From Parietichytrium sp. I65-24A (lineage: Eukaryota; Sar; Bigyra; Thraustochytrida; Thraustochytriidae), in the NCBI GenBank assembly GCA_012862575.1, contig BLSF01000158.1, positions 1-18,066 of the forward strand: a stretch of 18,066 bases of DNA, written 5' to 3'. A program made the translations under genes and the position numbers. The notes beneath the pieces are model-generated. The model saw nothing but the letters and a program-made list of their open reading frames with translations, was not told the DNA's origin and made no database searches. Below, in pieces: positions 8,030 to 14,833 of the stretch (positions are counted from its first letter, which is position 1; each line of letters opens with the position of its first letter).

Positions 8030-9117
8030 CTAATGTAATTTGGGGAGATGGCCTGAAGCCTTACGAGTTGCATTCTTAACATTATCCATGATTTCTTTGG
8101 CAGAACCACCAGTGCCTGTTTTGCTCGTTTCGTAGTAGACCATGCATGAAGCGAGAATCGCGAGTACCCATGTGAACCAGTCTTACATCAACAACAGCAA
8201 GAACGATAGGAAAGAGGTTAGCATAATCTCATATCTATGCACTAGCTATGCACTAGCTAGCTATGCTCTCTAGTAGCAAACTTACCTGCAATTGTGCTCC
8301 GGGGTTGCATGAACCATGAAAGTTCTTGCATTTCCTTCTCGTAAATTGCTGCTTTCTCTGATTCAGTGAGCGAGTCAAAGTCAACTTTAACTACTTCGTT
8401 TCCGTCAAGATCTACAGTTGACTGATTGTTCATTACTATGATGAACACGACGATGAGTATGACAACTAGCAGCATGACGATCCATTTTTGATGCTCTTGG
8501 TCATTCTTTGCAGCTTTTTGTTGCGACAGCTGGGCTTGCACATTATTATTTTGATTGTCATCGTTAGCGCTTTTACCACTGGAACTAGTGTTGTTTGATG
8601 CATTAGTAGAAGCCCCGGTATTCGCAGCACTGTTACTACCAGTATTACCAGTTCCACTGGCACTATCGCCGTTTGAATTTGAATTTGAATTTGAATTTGA
8701 ATTTGAATTTGAATTTGAACCTGAATCTGCGTTTGAACTTGTTTTCGCTCCGGCAAGGGTTCCCGATATCCCCGAGGTTCCCGGCACTTCACCCGGCGCT
8801 CCACTCGGCGCTCCACCCGGCGATCCACCCGGCGCTCCACTCGGCGCTCCACCCGGCGCTCCACCCGGCGCTCCACCCGGCGTTCCAGGAGCTACGATTC
8901 TACGTGAAGTCTGGCTAGCACTTTTCTTCTTTCTTTTGCCACGAGTTGCATTCAACGAAGCCTTCGTTTTGTTCACCGAAGCCTTCGTTTTGTTCACCGA
9001 AGCCTTTGTTTTGTTTACCGAAGCCCTCGTTTTATTCCTCGAAGTCCTGGTTCTATCCTTCCTACTTTTCGTTCTCCTCAGTGAATCTTTCTCCCCATTG
9101 GTACGTTGCGCAGCCAT
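8030..9117 (-). CDS. Spliced, repeat-rich two-pass membrane protein
   Basis: CDS is complement(join(8030..8181,8286..9117)), 984 nt, 327 residues. Exon 1 begins with the ATG at 9117. A Lys/Arg-rich N-terminus carries a 7-residue repeat (KTKASVN, residues about 30-57). A Gly-Ala-Pro-Gly repeat region follows (about 75-105), then an Asn-Ser run (about 130-155). A polar linker rich in Asn, Ser and Gln leads to a membrane segment at about 213-232 (IVMLLVVILIVVFIIV). An acidic part follows (VDLDGNEVVKVDFDSLTESE). Exon 2 adds a second hydrophobic segment (WFTWVLAILASCMVYY) and a basic tail to the TAG at 8030-8032. Without splicing the frame stops eight codons past the donor. Function is unknown; low-complexity repeats suggest a structural or surface role. 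Confidence 0.8.
8182..8285 (-). other. Spliceosomal intron, 104 bp
   Basis: Donor GCAG|GTAAGT with the intron starting at 8285, branch box TGCTAAC with branch A at 8218, pyrimidine-rich stretch, acceptor GTAAG ending at 8182. Exon 1 ends in phase 1 (G) and exon 2 supplies AC, giving an Asp codon. The downstream frame stays open for 49 more codons with a hydrophobic segment. The total is a clean multiple of three. Confidence 0.82.
8672..8719 (+). repeat. Hexanucleotide microsatellite (TTTGAA) x8, coding Asn-Ser on minus strand
   Basis: Eight perfect tandem copies inside the spliced membrane-protein gene. On the coding strand they read as alternating Asn and Ser codons. A shorter run with the same unit encodes Asn-Ser near the start of the 5948 gene. 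Confidence 0.95.
8791..8888 (+). repeat. 12-bp tandem repeat coding Gly-Ala-Pro-Gly/Ser
   Basis: About eight copies of a 12-bp unit like CGGCGCTCCACC, with single-base variants (CGATCC, ACTCGG). They encode a four-residue period on the minus strand. Confidence 0.9.
8956..9047 (+). repeat. 21-bp tandem repeat coding KTKASVN heptads
   Basis: About four copies of a 21-bp unit starting CGAAGCCTTCGTTTTG, diverging toward 9047. They encode a basic seven-residue period in the N-terminal part of the minus-strand protein. Confidence 0.9.
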
Positions 9118-9156
9118 TGCATCTGCTCACTTTCAAAATTTTAACAAAAGAAAAAT

Positions 9157-9624
9157 TCATTCATTCACTTTCGATGGCCATAGATATTTTGCTTCGCTTC
9201 TACCAATTGAGAACATGAAGAGAAAGAAACTGATCGTTTGCGCGTTTGGGAAACTCGTGATTGCGCCGTACACTGAAAACTCAGCAACCAGGAGGCCGAT
9301 CAGAACAGCGTCTGAGAGACCAAACTCCTTCGAGGCATAGTAAAGAATTGGAAAACTTATCGATGTCGCCATCGTCCCGGCCAGAAGCGAGACGAATGCA
9401 GGATGAGCATCGATTCGGTCGTTCAGCAGGCGGTAGTAAGGCAAGGAGATTGCATTTACAAGCAGCACGAACAGAGTGATGAGACCCTTGGTGTCGTACC
9501 CTACGGCAGTCAAATCGTTATACTTCTCTTTGCTCTCATCTTCAGTGTCTTCCTTCTCCTCTTCTAATTCGCGCACCAGCTCTGCTCTAAACACGGCGTC
9601 TTCATTTTTCTCTCTATTCGACAT
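9157..9624 (-). CDS. Multi-pass membrane protein
   Basis: 155 residues from the ATG at 9624. A GTG start ten codons upstream is possible but less likely. An acidic, Glu-rich cytosolic-type N-terminus (about 1-45, including ELEEEKEDTEDESKEK) precedes four hydrophobic segments: about 55-72 (GLITLFVLLVNAISLPYY), 83-104 (AFVSLLAGTMATSISFPILY), 110-128 (DAVLIGLLVAEFSVYGAI) and 134-146 (TISFFLFMFSIG). No transporter or enzyme motif is recognised. It lies 39 bp upstream of the spliced gene on the same strand and is divergent from the membrane protein at 9750, so the 125 bp between them is a shared promoter region. Confidence 0.82.
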   Translation of the reverse strand: MSNREKNEDAVFRAELVRELEEEKEDTEDESKEKYNDLTAVGYDTKGLITLFVLLVNAISLPYYRLLNDRIDAHPAFVSLLAGTMATSISFPILYYASKEFGLSDAVLIGLLVAEFSVYGAITSFPNAQTISFFLFMFSIGRSEAKYLWPSKVNE

Positions 9625-9749
9625 CGCCTTTGCGCGTGCACGATAGTCCGGCACTCCCTATGCAATGATAACATTCACAATGAGATAAAATAATTTTTTC
9701 TTCACCTCGCACCACATGAAGCAGCCGCGTGGAACCCGTGTGGCCGATC

Positions 9750-10850
9750 ATGGCTTCCATGTACAGACCGGCTGGTGGAACCGGTGGAACCGGTGCAACT
9801 GGTGCAACCGGTGGGAGGAATGTCGCTTCTATCAACAACGATTATAGCCGGATGCAGCAGCAGCAGCAGCAGCTGCAGCAACCACACCGTGCGTACCAGC
9901 AATCAAACATACATCCCGCAGTGAGACCTGGCGGAAGCGGTTACCCTGTGAATCCGGCAAGTGCAAACCCTGTGAACCGAGTAAACCGAGGCGCCCAGGG
10001 CATGAGCATTCCTGATAGGAGCGGGCAGATATCGAGGGGGAATTTGAGCAACTACCCATTGGACGCCCAAAATCCAACAAGAGCAGTAGGCGTTTCAAGA
10101 AATGGGGGAAGTCTGTCCACGCCAAACGCATCGAATGCATCGAAAACGTCAAACGCGTCAAGCACATCCGGTGCAAGGGAGCGTCAACAAGGCCAAGGCC
10201 AAGCTCAAGATCAGCGAGGCGTAAGCAAGTCGGATCTCGTGTCAGGGTCGCTGATGTACAGCCCAGATAGCAACCTTGCACTAGGTGTGGTTTATAACAT
10301 CGTTTGCATTGTTGCCATCGCTGCGCTGTTTGTACTGCCCCAGTCACTGCAGATCTTCTGGGCACTCGTCCTCGGTACCACGAGTCTGGTTGGCACTGGT
10401 ACGAATCTGTACCGTGAGTGGATGATCATCGGTCAGGAGGAAGGCCGTGAAAGCTACTTGGACTGGGCAAATATCCTGCTTTACTGCCTCCTCACCTTGT
10501 ACGCTTCAGTGATGACCGGTTTGCTCTTCTACATGGGATGGTGTCTGTTCAATATGGCCCAGTCCAGAACCAATCTCTTCGGGGACGGGTCACAGAGCCA
10601 TCAAAATCAGCAGAACCAGCAGAGCTATCAAGGCCAGTACGCCGGGAACGATCATCACCAATCCGAGCGGGCCACCGTGGCACAAGAGCCAGAATATAGT
10701 CGCTTAGACGACGATGGATGGAGTGACGATGGTTTCGTGGAAAATTCGAACGATTTCCACGGCAAAACCAGTGCCCACACGAGAAGCGCGGAAACCCACT
10801 CGGAGAGCCCTGGCAAAAAGGATGGTTTCTGGAGGAGATTTAGAAGATAG
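9750..10850 (+). CDS. Multi-pass membrane protein with low-complexity N-terminus
   Basis: 366 residues from the ATG at 9750; an in-frame GTG at 9729 is possible but less likely. Residues 6-20 are Gly-Gly-Thr and Gly-Ala-Thr triplets, a short collagen-like run. A Gln run follows at about 35-45, then a Pro/Asn/Ser-rich linker with a repeated NAS/KTSNAS pattern. From about 180 there are hydrophobic segments: VVYNIVCIVAIAALFVL, QIFWALVLGTTSLVGTGTNL, and a long ILLYCLLTLYASVMTGLLFY. The C-terminal tail is rich in Gln, Asn and His, then acidic (YSRLDDDGWSDDGF), ending basic (FWRRFRR). The fold is tetraspan- or MARVEL-like in general shape only; no family is assigned. A strong hairpin follows the stop by 12 bp. 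Confidence 0.85.
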   Translation: MASMYRPAGGTGGTGATGATGGRNVASINNDYSRMQQQQQQLQQPHRAYQQSNIHPAVRPGGSGYPVNPASANPVNRVNRGAQGMSIPDRSGQISRGNLSNYPLDAQNPTRAVGVSRNGGSLSTPNASNASKTSNASSTSGARERQQGQGQAQDQRGVSKSDLVSGSLMYSPDSNLALGVVYNIVCIVAIAALFVLPQSLQIFWALVLGTTSLVGTGTNLYREWMIIGQEEGRESYLDWANILLYCLLTLYASVMTGLLFYMGWCLFNMAQSRTNLFGDGSQSHQNQQNQQSYQGQYAGNDHHQSERATVAQEPEYSRLDDDGWSDDGFVENSNDFHGKTSAHTRSAETHSESPGKKDGFWRRFRR

Positions 10851-11160
10851 AGATACTATAATACCGGAAGGTACTGAGTACCATCCGGTACGAGTACTGA
10901 GTACCCACGTTTTTCTTAAAAGCATTGAAGTTGTATTTGCTAAGTGATGGTATGCACCAACGAACAAGGAATCTGAGAGAACAAAGAATTAATCCCCCAA
11001 ATGGATTGTGTCAGCCATTGTGTTGTGTGTCGTTCTGAATTAATTATTTCTGAATACTTGTGTTCACAGTATTTCACAGTTCCAAGTTCTAATTACATGT
11101 TAACTATAAATAATACCAGTATACTATAATTCGGACCTAACATTAGCTTAAATGATTAGG
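10851..11160. other. AT-rich intergenic region between convergent genes
   Basis: 310 bp between the stop of the membrane protein and the stop of the minus-strand U-box-like gene. Apart from the hairpin(s) at 10862-10904 it is AT-rich (runs such as AATTAATTATTT and ATAAATAATACC). No ORF of note and no RNA gene were seen. Confidence 0.5.
10862..10890 (+). terminator. Near-perfect hairpin after the membrane-protein gene
   Basis: A 29-bp inverted repeat: TACCGGA, one A mismatch, GGTACT, one-base centre G, AGTACC, A, TCCGGTA. Thirteen pairs flank a single A-A mismatch. A second smaller repeat (GTACT-G-AGTAC, 10894-10904) and a T run follow. Hairpins at 3' ends direct transcript cleavage or polyadenylation in some giant viruses; that role is inferred here. 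Confidence 0.6.
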
Positions 11161-12558
11161 TTAGGTTGTGTTTAGATACTTATAGTACGGGTCTACTAAC
11201 ATCTCTTCACTACATTCTTTAGGGTCTAACCCCATCGATCTGCAATGATTGTGGAATGCGACGAGTCGTTCCACGCCAGCTGAGCTTGCGAAAGCTCGCA
11301 GTGTCACCAGAATGGTCTCGAAAACTCGGCAGTAGTCCGAGTCAAAAATACCATGATGGGCTCTTCTTGGATAGCTCCGCCCGCGATGAAGAGACATGCT
11401 GCCCGTGCCCCCTCGCTCGGAGTCTCCGTGTCTGTTCGAACCACTCGAACCACTCGAACCACTCGAACCACTTGAAGCGCCTGAAGTACTCGATCTGCTC
11501 GAGCTCCTCGTGCCGGCATTATCTTCCAGCATACTAGTGAGGATCTCCACGGCCAGGCGCTCCGCATCCGCTGCCATCTCACAGCGGATCTCATTGAACG
11601 CCGCTTGAAAGCGCATGATCTGCGACTCGAGGAAGACTACGCACGCGTCGGGATCTAGTCTGACAAAGTTGGCGATGATGCCATGCAGCTCGGTCAGCAG
11701 CCCGTTGTGGATGTACATAAGGATTGATCGCTCACTCTCCTTCCGGATAACCCTATCCAGCAAGTCGTTCAAGTGGGCGAGACTGGTGATCATGATCAAC
11801 TCCGCCTCGTGCTCGTGGACTTGCATCCTGCCCTGAAGAGCCGTGCGCAGGGCGTAAAGTCTGCGAAAATCTATATGATCCAACTTTAATCGGGCGAGCC
11901 GCTGGGGCCTGGCCATGCGACGAACCTCCGCAAGCGTGAACAATCTGCGGGAGAGCGGGCACGTGAAGTTGCAGCGCTTTACGATATTCAGCAAGAGCAT
12001 ATGGGCATCGAACGCTGTCACGGAGGAGTTGACGGGAGATACAATCTTCACGCACTCTTTCGTTGATATTGCTTGCATTGAGAGAGGGCATAGAACGCGG
12101 CGTCCATGATAGCGAACGTACCCGCGCTTCCGATTTTCGCGTCTCGTTTTGCGATTCTTTTGCCCGGATCCCATGCCCGCAACTCCATGCAGCCGAGAAT
12201 TCGCCGAGCTCGCAAACTCCGCTATATGCGAATCGAGTTCATTCTCATTTTCGAGATCTCCTTCTTCTTCTCCTTCTTCTTCTTCTTCTTCTTCTTCGAG
12301 CTGGTTGGCTTTTGGCATGAGCCTGCGGTAGAAACGCCACCAGCGTTGGATATGCAACGTGCTATGGTACAGCGTGGAGACAGAGATGATGAATGGAGAC
12401 ACTGTCATCCCGGGCACGGGATTCCTGAGTGGCTTCTCGTCTGGCTTCTCGTCTGGCTTCCCATCCGAAAGTGCTCGTTCGTCGCGGCACGATAATCGGC
12501 TCTCGAGTTCACATGGTGTTTCAGGATTTGGTCGTTTACGAGACGCACTCAGACGCAT
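11161..12558 (-). CDS. U-box-like domain protein
   Basis: 465 residues from the ATG at 12558. The N-terminus contains three DEKP-type repeats (about 34-43), an IQ-like IQRWWRFYRR (about 74-83) and a Glu run (92-104). A basic stretch with KNRKTRRENRKRG leads into a domain at about 155-215. It reads RRVLCPLSMQAIS, FDAHMLLLNIVK, FTCPLSRRLFTLAEVRRM. This is the layout of U-box or related degenerate RING domains, common in large protist viruses, in which Cys-Pro-Leu and Cys-Pro-Leu-Ser-Arg-Arg flank the core. The rest is helical. A Ser-Gly run sits at about 375-395. An E3-ligase-related role is possible; binding to an E2 cannot be judged. Convergent with the 9750 gene and divergent from the 12788 gene. 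Confidence 0.8.
   Translation of the reverse strand: MRLSASRKRPNPETPCELESRLSCRDERALSDGKPDEKPDEKPLRNPVPGMTVSPFIISVSTLYHSTLHIQRWWRFYRRLMPKANQLEEEEEEEEGEEEGDLENENELDSHIAEFASSANSRLHGVAGMGSGQKNRKTRRENRKRGYVRYHGRRVLCPLSMQAISTKECVKIVSPVNSSVTAFDAHMLLLNIVKRCNFTCPLSRRLFTLAEVRRMARPQRLARLKLDHIDFRRLYALRTALQGRMQVHEHEAELIMITSLAHLNDLLDRVIRKESERSILMYIHNGLLTELHGIIANFVRLDPDACVVFLESQIMRFQAAFNEIRCEMAADAERLAVEILTSMLEDNAGTRSSSRSSTSGASSGSSGSSGSSGSNRHGDSERGGTGSMSLHRGRSYPRRAHHGIFDSDYCRVFETILVTLRAFASSAGVERLVAFHNHCRSMGLDPKECSEEMLVDPYYKYLNTT
11434..11475 (+). repeat. 9-bp tandem repeat coding Ser-Ser-Gly on minus strand
   Basis: Four copies of a 9-bp unit like CGAACCACT encode the (Ser-Gly-Ser)n linker of the U-box-like protein. 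Confidence 0.9.
12261..12300 (+). repeat. CTT-rich trinucleotide repeat coding the Glu run
   Basis: Mostly CTT triplets on the plus strand, encoding about twelve Glu with Gly interruptions on the minus strand in the U-box-like gene. Confidence 0.9.
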
Positions 12559-12787
12559 GCCAAAGTGTCTCCCGGGGTCACGTCGGCCTTTCCTCTCCGG
12601 TTGTCTCCGGCTGTCTCCGGTTGTCTCCGGTTGTCTCGGGTCGTATTACTTCCCCTCCCCCACTCTCCCCTCAAACCAGTGTCGCGGAAATTATTTTCTA
12701 TAGCAAAACACAGTAGAACACATATTTCTCATCGCCGAGTGATTCGTCATATCCACGAAGATCAAGTTTTGTCCGTTCAAGAGCGAG
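12559..12787. promoter_or_regulatory. Divergent promoter region with 10-bp tandem repeat
   Basis: 229 bp between the starts of two divergent genes. Positions 12597-12640 contain four to five copies of a 10-bp unit (TTGTCTCCGG and close variants). The right half is AT-rich (AAATTATTTTCTATAG near 12688) just upstream of the 12788 gene. Promoter function follows from gene orientation only. Confidence 0.55.
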
Positions 12788-13666
12788 ATGGCTGACACCA
12801 GCAACGCAAGTGCGCGATCGGTGTACTCCAATGCGCACACGAAAAACACTGTAGACGGGGAAGGCAAACCTATCTTCTCAGGCTGGTACATGGACTTCGA
12901 CACGCAAGTACCTGATGGCACGGAGCACATGAGCGCACTGCTTCAGACGTTACGAAAGCACAACCTCACGAACCTTAGACCGTTGGTGCTCATGAGCTTT
13001 GCGGAGGTGAAGCATTTGGAACTGATAGATGCCGTGTCAGACGAACCAATGCTCGAAACAGCCGGGGATTCGCGCGCTGTCGTTCTTGTCACACCCGCGT
13101 CGGCGGTCGTTGATATCTCTAAACTTCAGAACGGTAAAGGGCAACTGATCGCAAACGCAAGCTTCCCGCCGCACCAGTGGTTCCACGCTGCAAATGTACT
13201 ACTCCATGTCGCTGATTTCAACTCCGTCAGACTCATTCCATTTTCGATTTTTGACGCCGAGGACGAGACGAAGGTGGTCTACAGGGCAATGGCCGTTGAC
13301 ATGGACACCTATGCGACGTATGTGCATTTCCTCGAACATGCCGTATCGGTGGATGGAGAGGTGAAAGGCTTTGTCGTGTCCGGCAAGTTTGCATACGGTC
13401 TACTTCAGGTAAGTGTCTCTCGATCTGCTTTTCAATTTCGGTTCTCTTCCTTTCTGTTTCTAATGCGCATTCCGTTGTGAACATGAAATTGTTTGTTTTA
13501 GAACATGGGTGTGGATCTGTCGAACGACGCGGAAGTGGACTCGAAGCTCATCCCAATTCAAATGAAGCAAGAGTCCGTGATCAATCAAGGACTCGCCGTA
13601 GTTGGCATGGACCACTTTGACTCCGACGAGCGGAAGGAGCTCTCAACAAGACACCAGATCTTCTGA
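12788..13666 (+). CDS. Spliced unknown protein, 261 residues
   Basis: CDS is join(12788..13408,13502..13666): exon 1 has 207 codons, exon 2 has 54 codons plus TGA. The start is ATG at 12788. The protein is soluble and mixed alpha/beta, without membrane segments. Recognisable stretches include FSGWYMDFDTQVPDGTEHM, VVLVTPASAVVDISKL, FPPHQWFHAANVLLHVADF, VKGFVVSGKFAYGLLQ, and in exon 2 SKLIPIQMKQESVINQGL. Its length equals that of a sliding clamp, but I see no clamp signature and do not call it one. Without splicing the frame ends at 13480 after a run of intron-encoded residues. It is convergent with the 13763 gene and divergent from the U-box-like gene. Confidence 0.82.
13409..13501 (+). other. 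Spliceosomal intron, 93 bp
   Basis: Donor TTCAG|GTAAGT at 13409, a branch-like TTCTAAT with A at 13463, and acceptor TTTGTTTTAG ending at 13501. It is phase 0. It is TC-rich between donor and branch. An in-frame TGA lies inside the intron (13478-13480), so splicing is needed to reach the downstream 54 open codons. Confidence 0.82.
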
Positions 13667-13698
13667 GGTTCTTCTGAGGTTCTTCTTTTCTTTTTCTT

Positions 13699-13749
13699 TT
13701 TAACTTTTTGGTTAAATGAAAATTGAAACTACTCTAAAATTCAAGAGTA
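13699..13749. terminator. Two short hairpins between convergent genes
   Basis: TTTAAC (13699-13704) pairs with GTTAAA (13711-13716). TACTCT (13730-13735) pairs with AGAGTA (13744-13749). Both sit in the 96-bp gap between two convergent stop codons, beside a pyrimidine-rich stretch. The stems are short (6 bp), so the call is weak. Confidence 0.35.
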
Positions 13750-13762
13750 TGTACCCATGTCT

Positions 13763-14410
13763 TTACCATCGCCGCGTGCCTTTTCGATACTCTTGTTGCG
13801 CGTATGCATTGGCGATCCCGTTCACGCAGAGAGGATTGTTCTCCAGCATTTGCTGGAGCACAAAGTGCTCCGAGCCTCTTACTAACACAGGGCTACGACG
13901 TTTTCGATGGGTGATCTGTGCCCCGTTGCCTTGTGGAAACGTTGACACCTCCCTACCTGGGCGGAGCGAAGCGATCAGTGCAGATCTCTCCAGGATCTCG
14001 CTCTTACCCTTCGCAGGGGCACCGGCCCTGCCGCGGTTCTGGATAATCTCGTTTCGATGCGCGCTCAGTCCGGCGGTTCCGAAACCGGTCCATGTATCAG
14101 CGCCAGACGCGTAGCGCTCCTGGAAGAACACGCCGTGGTTTCCGCGCTTGGGGCGGAACGAAGAGAGAAACCCGCCCTGCTCGTGAGCCCCGTCAAGATG
14201 CTGGATGTACATCCCTCTCCCATATTGCGCAAGGTCCTTGGCACTGACACGATTGGCCATGTACACTGGCGTGCGCGTGGTCAAGTTTCCATTGCCGCGC
14301 CGACTGAAACTTGTGATATACGCTGGTTGTAGATCGACGTCATGCGAACTTCCAGACCAAGTGCCTCCTAGGCTCGCTGGATCCCTGGGTCGTTCCATCC
14401 TATTCATCAT
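13763..14410 (-). CDS. Unknown basic protein
   Basis: 215 residues from tandem ATGs at 14410/14407. It is rich in Arg, Gly and Asn, with little hydrophobic core and no membrane segment. Stretches such as DLQPAYITSFSRRGNGNL, RGMYIQHLDGAHEQGGFLSS, FQERYASGADTWTGFGTAGL and ENNPLCVNGIANAYAQQEY suggest an extended, possibly virion-associated protein. No family is recognised. It lies between the spliced 12788 gene (convergent) and the small membrane protein (divergent). Confidence 0.8.
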   Translation of the reverse strand: MMNRMERPRDPASLGGTWSGSSHDVDLQPAYITSFSRRGNGNLTTRTPVYMANRVSAKDLAQYGRGMYIQHLDGAHEQGGFLSSFRPKRGNHGVFFQERYASGADTWTGFGTAGLSAHRNEIIQNRGRAGAPAKGKSEILERSALIASLRPGREVSTFPQGNGAQITHRKRRSPVLVRGSEHFVLQQMLENNPLCVNGIANAYAQQEYRKGTRRW

Positions 14411-14458
14411 CTCATTTTTCCTAGAAGGGACAAAAAAAATCGGAGGCGAGCAAGTTCC

Positions 14459-14486
14459 TGAATTCTGAATTCTGAATTCTGAATTT
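14459..14486 (+). repeat. 7-bp tandem repeat TGAATTC in a divergent promoter region
   Basis: Four copies of TGAATTC, the last ending in T, about 50 bp upstream of the ATG at 14535 and 50 bp from the divergent start at 14410. It is followed by AT-rich TTATTTATATCT. Confidence 0.85.
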
Positions 14487-14534
14487 ATTTATATCTCTTT
14501 CATATCTCCGCGCGCGGCGAATCGACAAGGAAAA

Positions 14535-14723
14535 ATGAGTGTCACTGCGCTTGTGATTATTTTGGCGTGCATGTTGTTGTTTTTCATCGCCGTCCTAATC
14601 TGGAGAAACTACGCGGGAGATCGTTGCAGGGCGTTGTACCCTGGTAATGATCTCGAGTCTAGACGTGGACGGGAAGAGTGTAACGATCGAAAAAACTACA
14701 CCGCAGCCCTTGTCGCATTCTAA
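14535..14723 (+). CDS. Small single-pass membrane protein
   Basis: 62 residues. An N-terminal hydrophobic helix at about 4-23 (TALVIILACMLLFFIAVLIW) is followed by a polar, charged tail with three Cys (DRCRALYPGNDL, REECNDRKNY). An AT-rich promoter-like stretch lies upstream. Small proteins of this layout are common among inner-membrane virion components of large DNA viruses; that role is inferred. It is divergent from the 13763 gene and convergent with the capsid-like gene. Confidence 0.75.
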   Translation: MSVTALVIILACMLLFFIAVLIWRNYAGDRCRALYPGNDLESRRGREECNDRKNYTAALVAF

Positions 14724-14768
14724 AATGTAGTGATATTTATTTTGAAAACATAGTTTAATCTAAAAAAA

Positions 14769-14799
14769 GTCGTCCTCTTAGACTTAGACTTCGAACGAC
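14769..14799 (-). terminator. Hairpin followed by T run downstream of capsid-like gene
   Basis: Read on the minus strand, GTCGTTC (14799-14793) pairs with GGACGAC (14775-14769) around a 17-nt loop, with one G-T pair. It is followed directly by TTTTTTT. It sits 35 bp past the stop of the capsid-like gene. It may act as a 3'-end signal. Confidence 0.4.
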
Positions 14800-14833
14800 G
14801 GCTGTTTCGTCTCTTCCATTTTTACAATGACGG

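Noticed and set aside
8555-9340. 261-codon plus-strand ORF with many Leu/Phe
   Set aside because: Antisense of the repeat-rich spliced gene; its composition is the mirror of the Asn-Ser and Gly-Ala-Pro repeats, and it overlaps the start of that gene and part of the next.
12788-13666. Sliding clamp (PCNA) for the 261-residue spliced protein
   Set aside because: The length fits, but none of the usual clamp sequence signatures could be recognised, so no such name was given.
14769-14799. Bacterial Rho-independent terminator as evidence for a prokaryotic source
   Set aside because: The hairpin plus T run is suggestive, but the spliceosomal introns and lack of ribosome binding sites argue for a eukaryotic expression setting.
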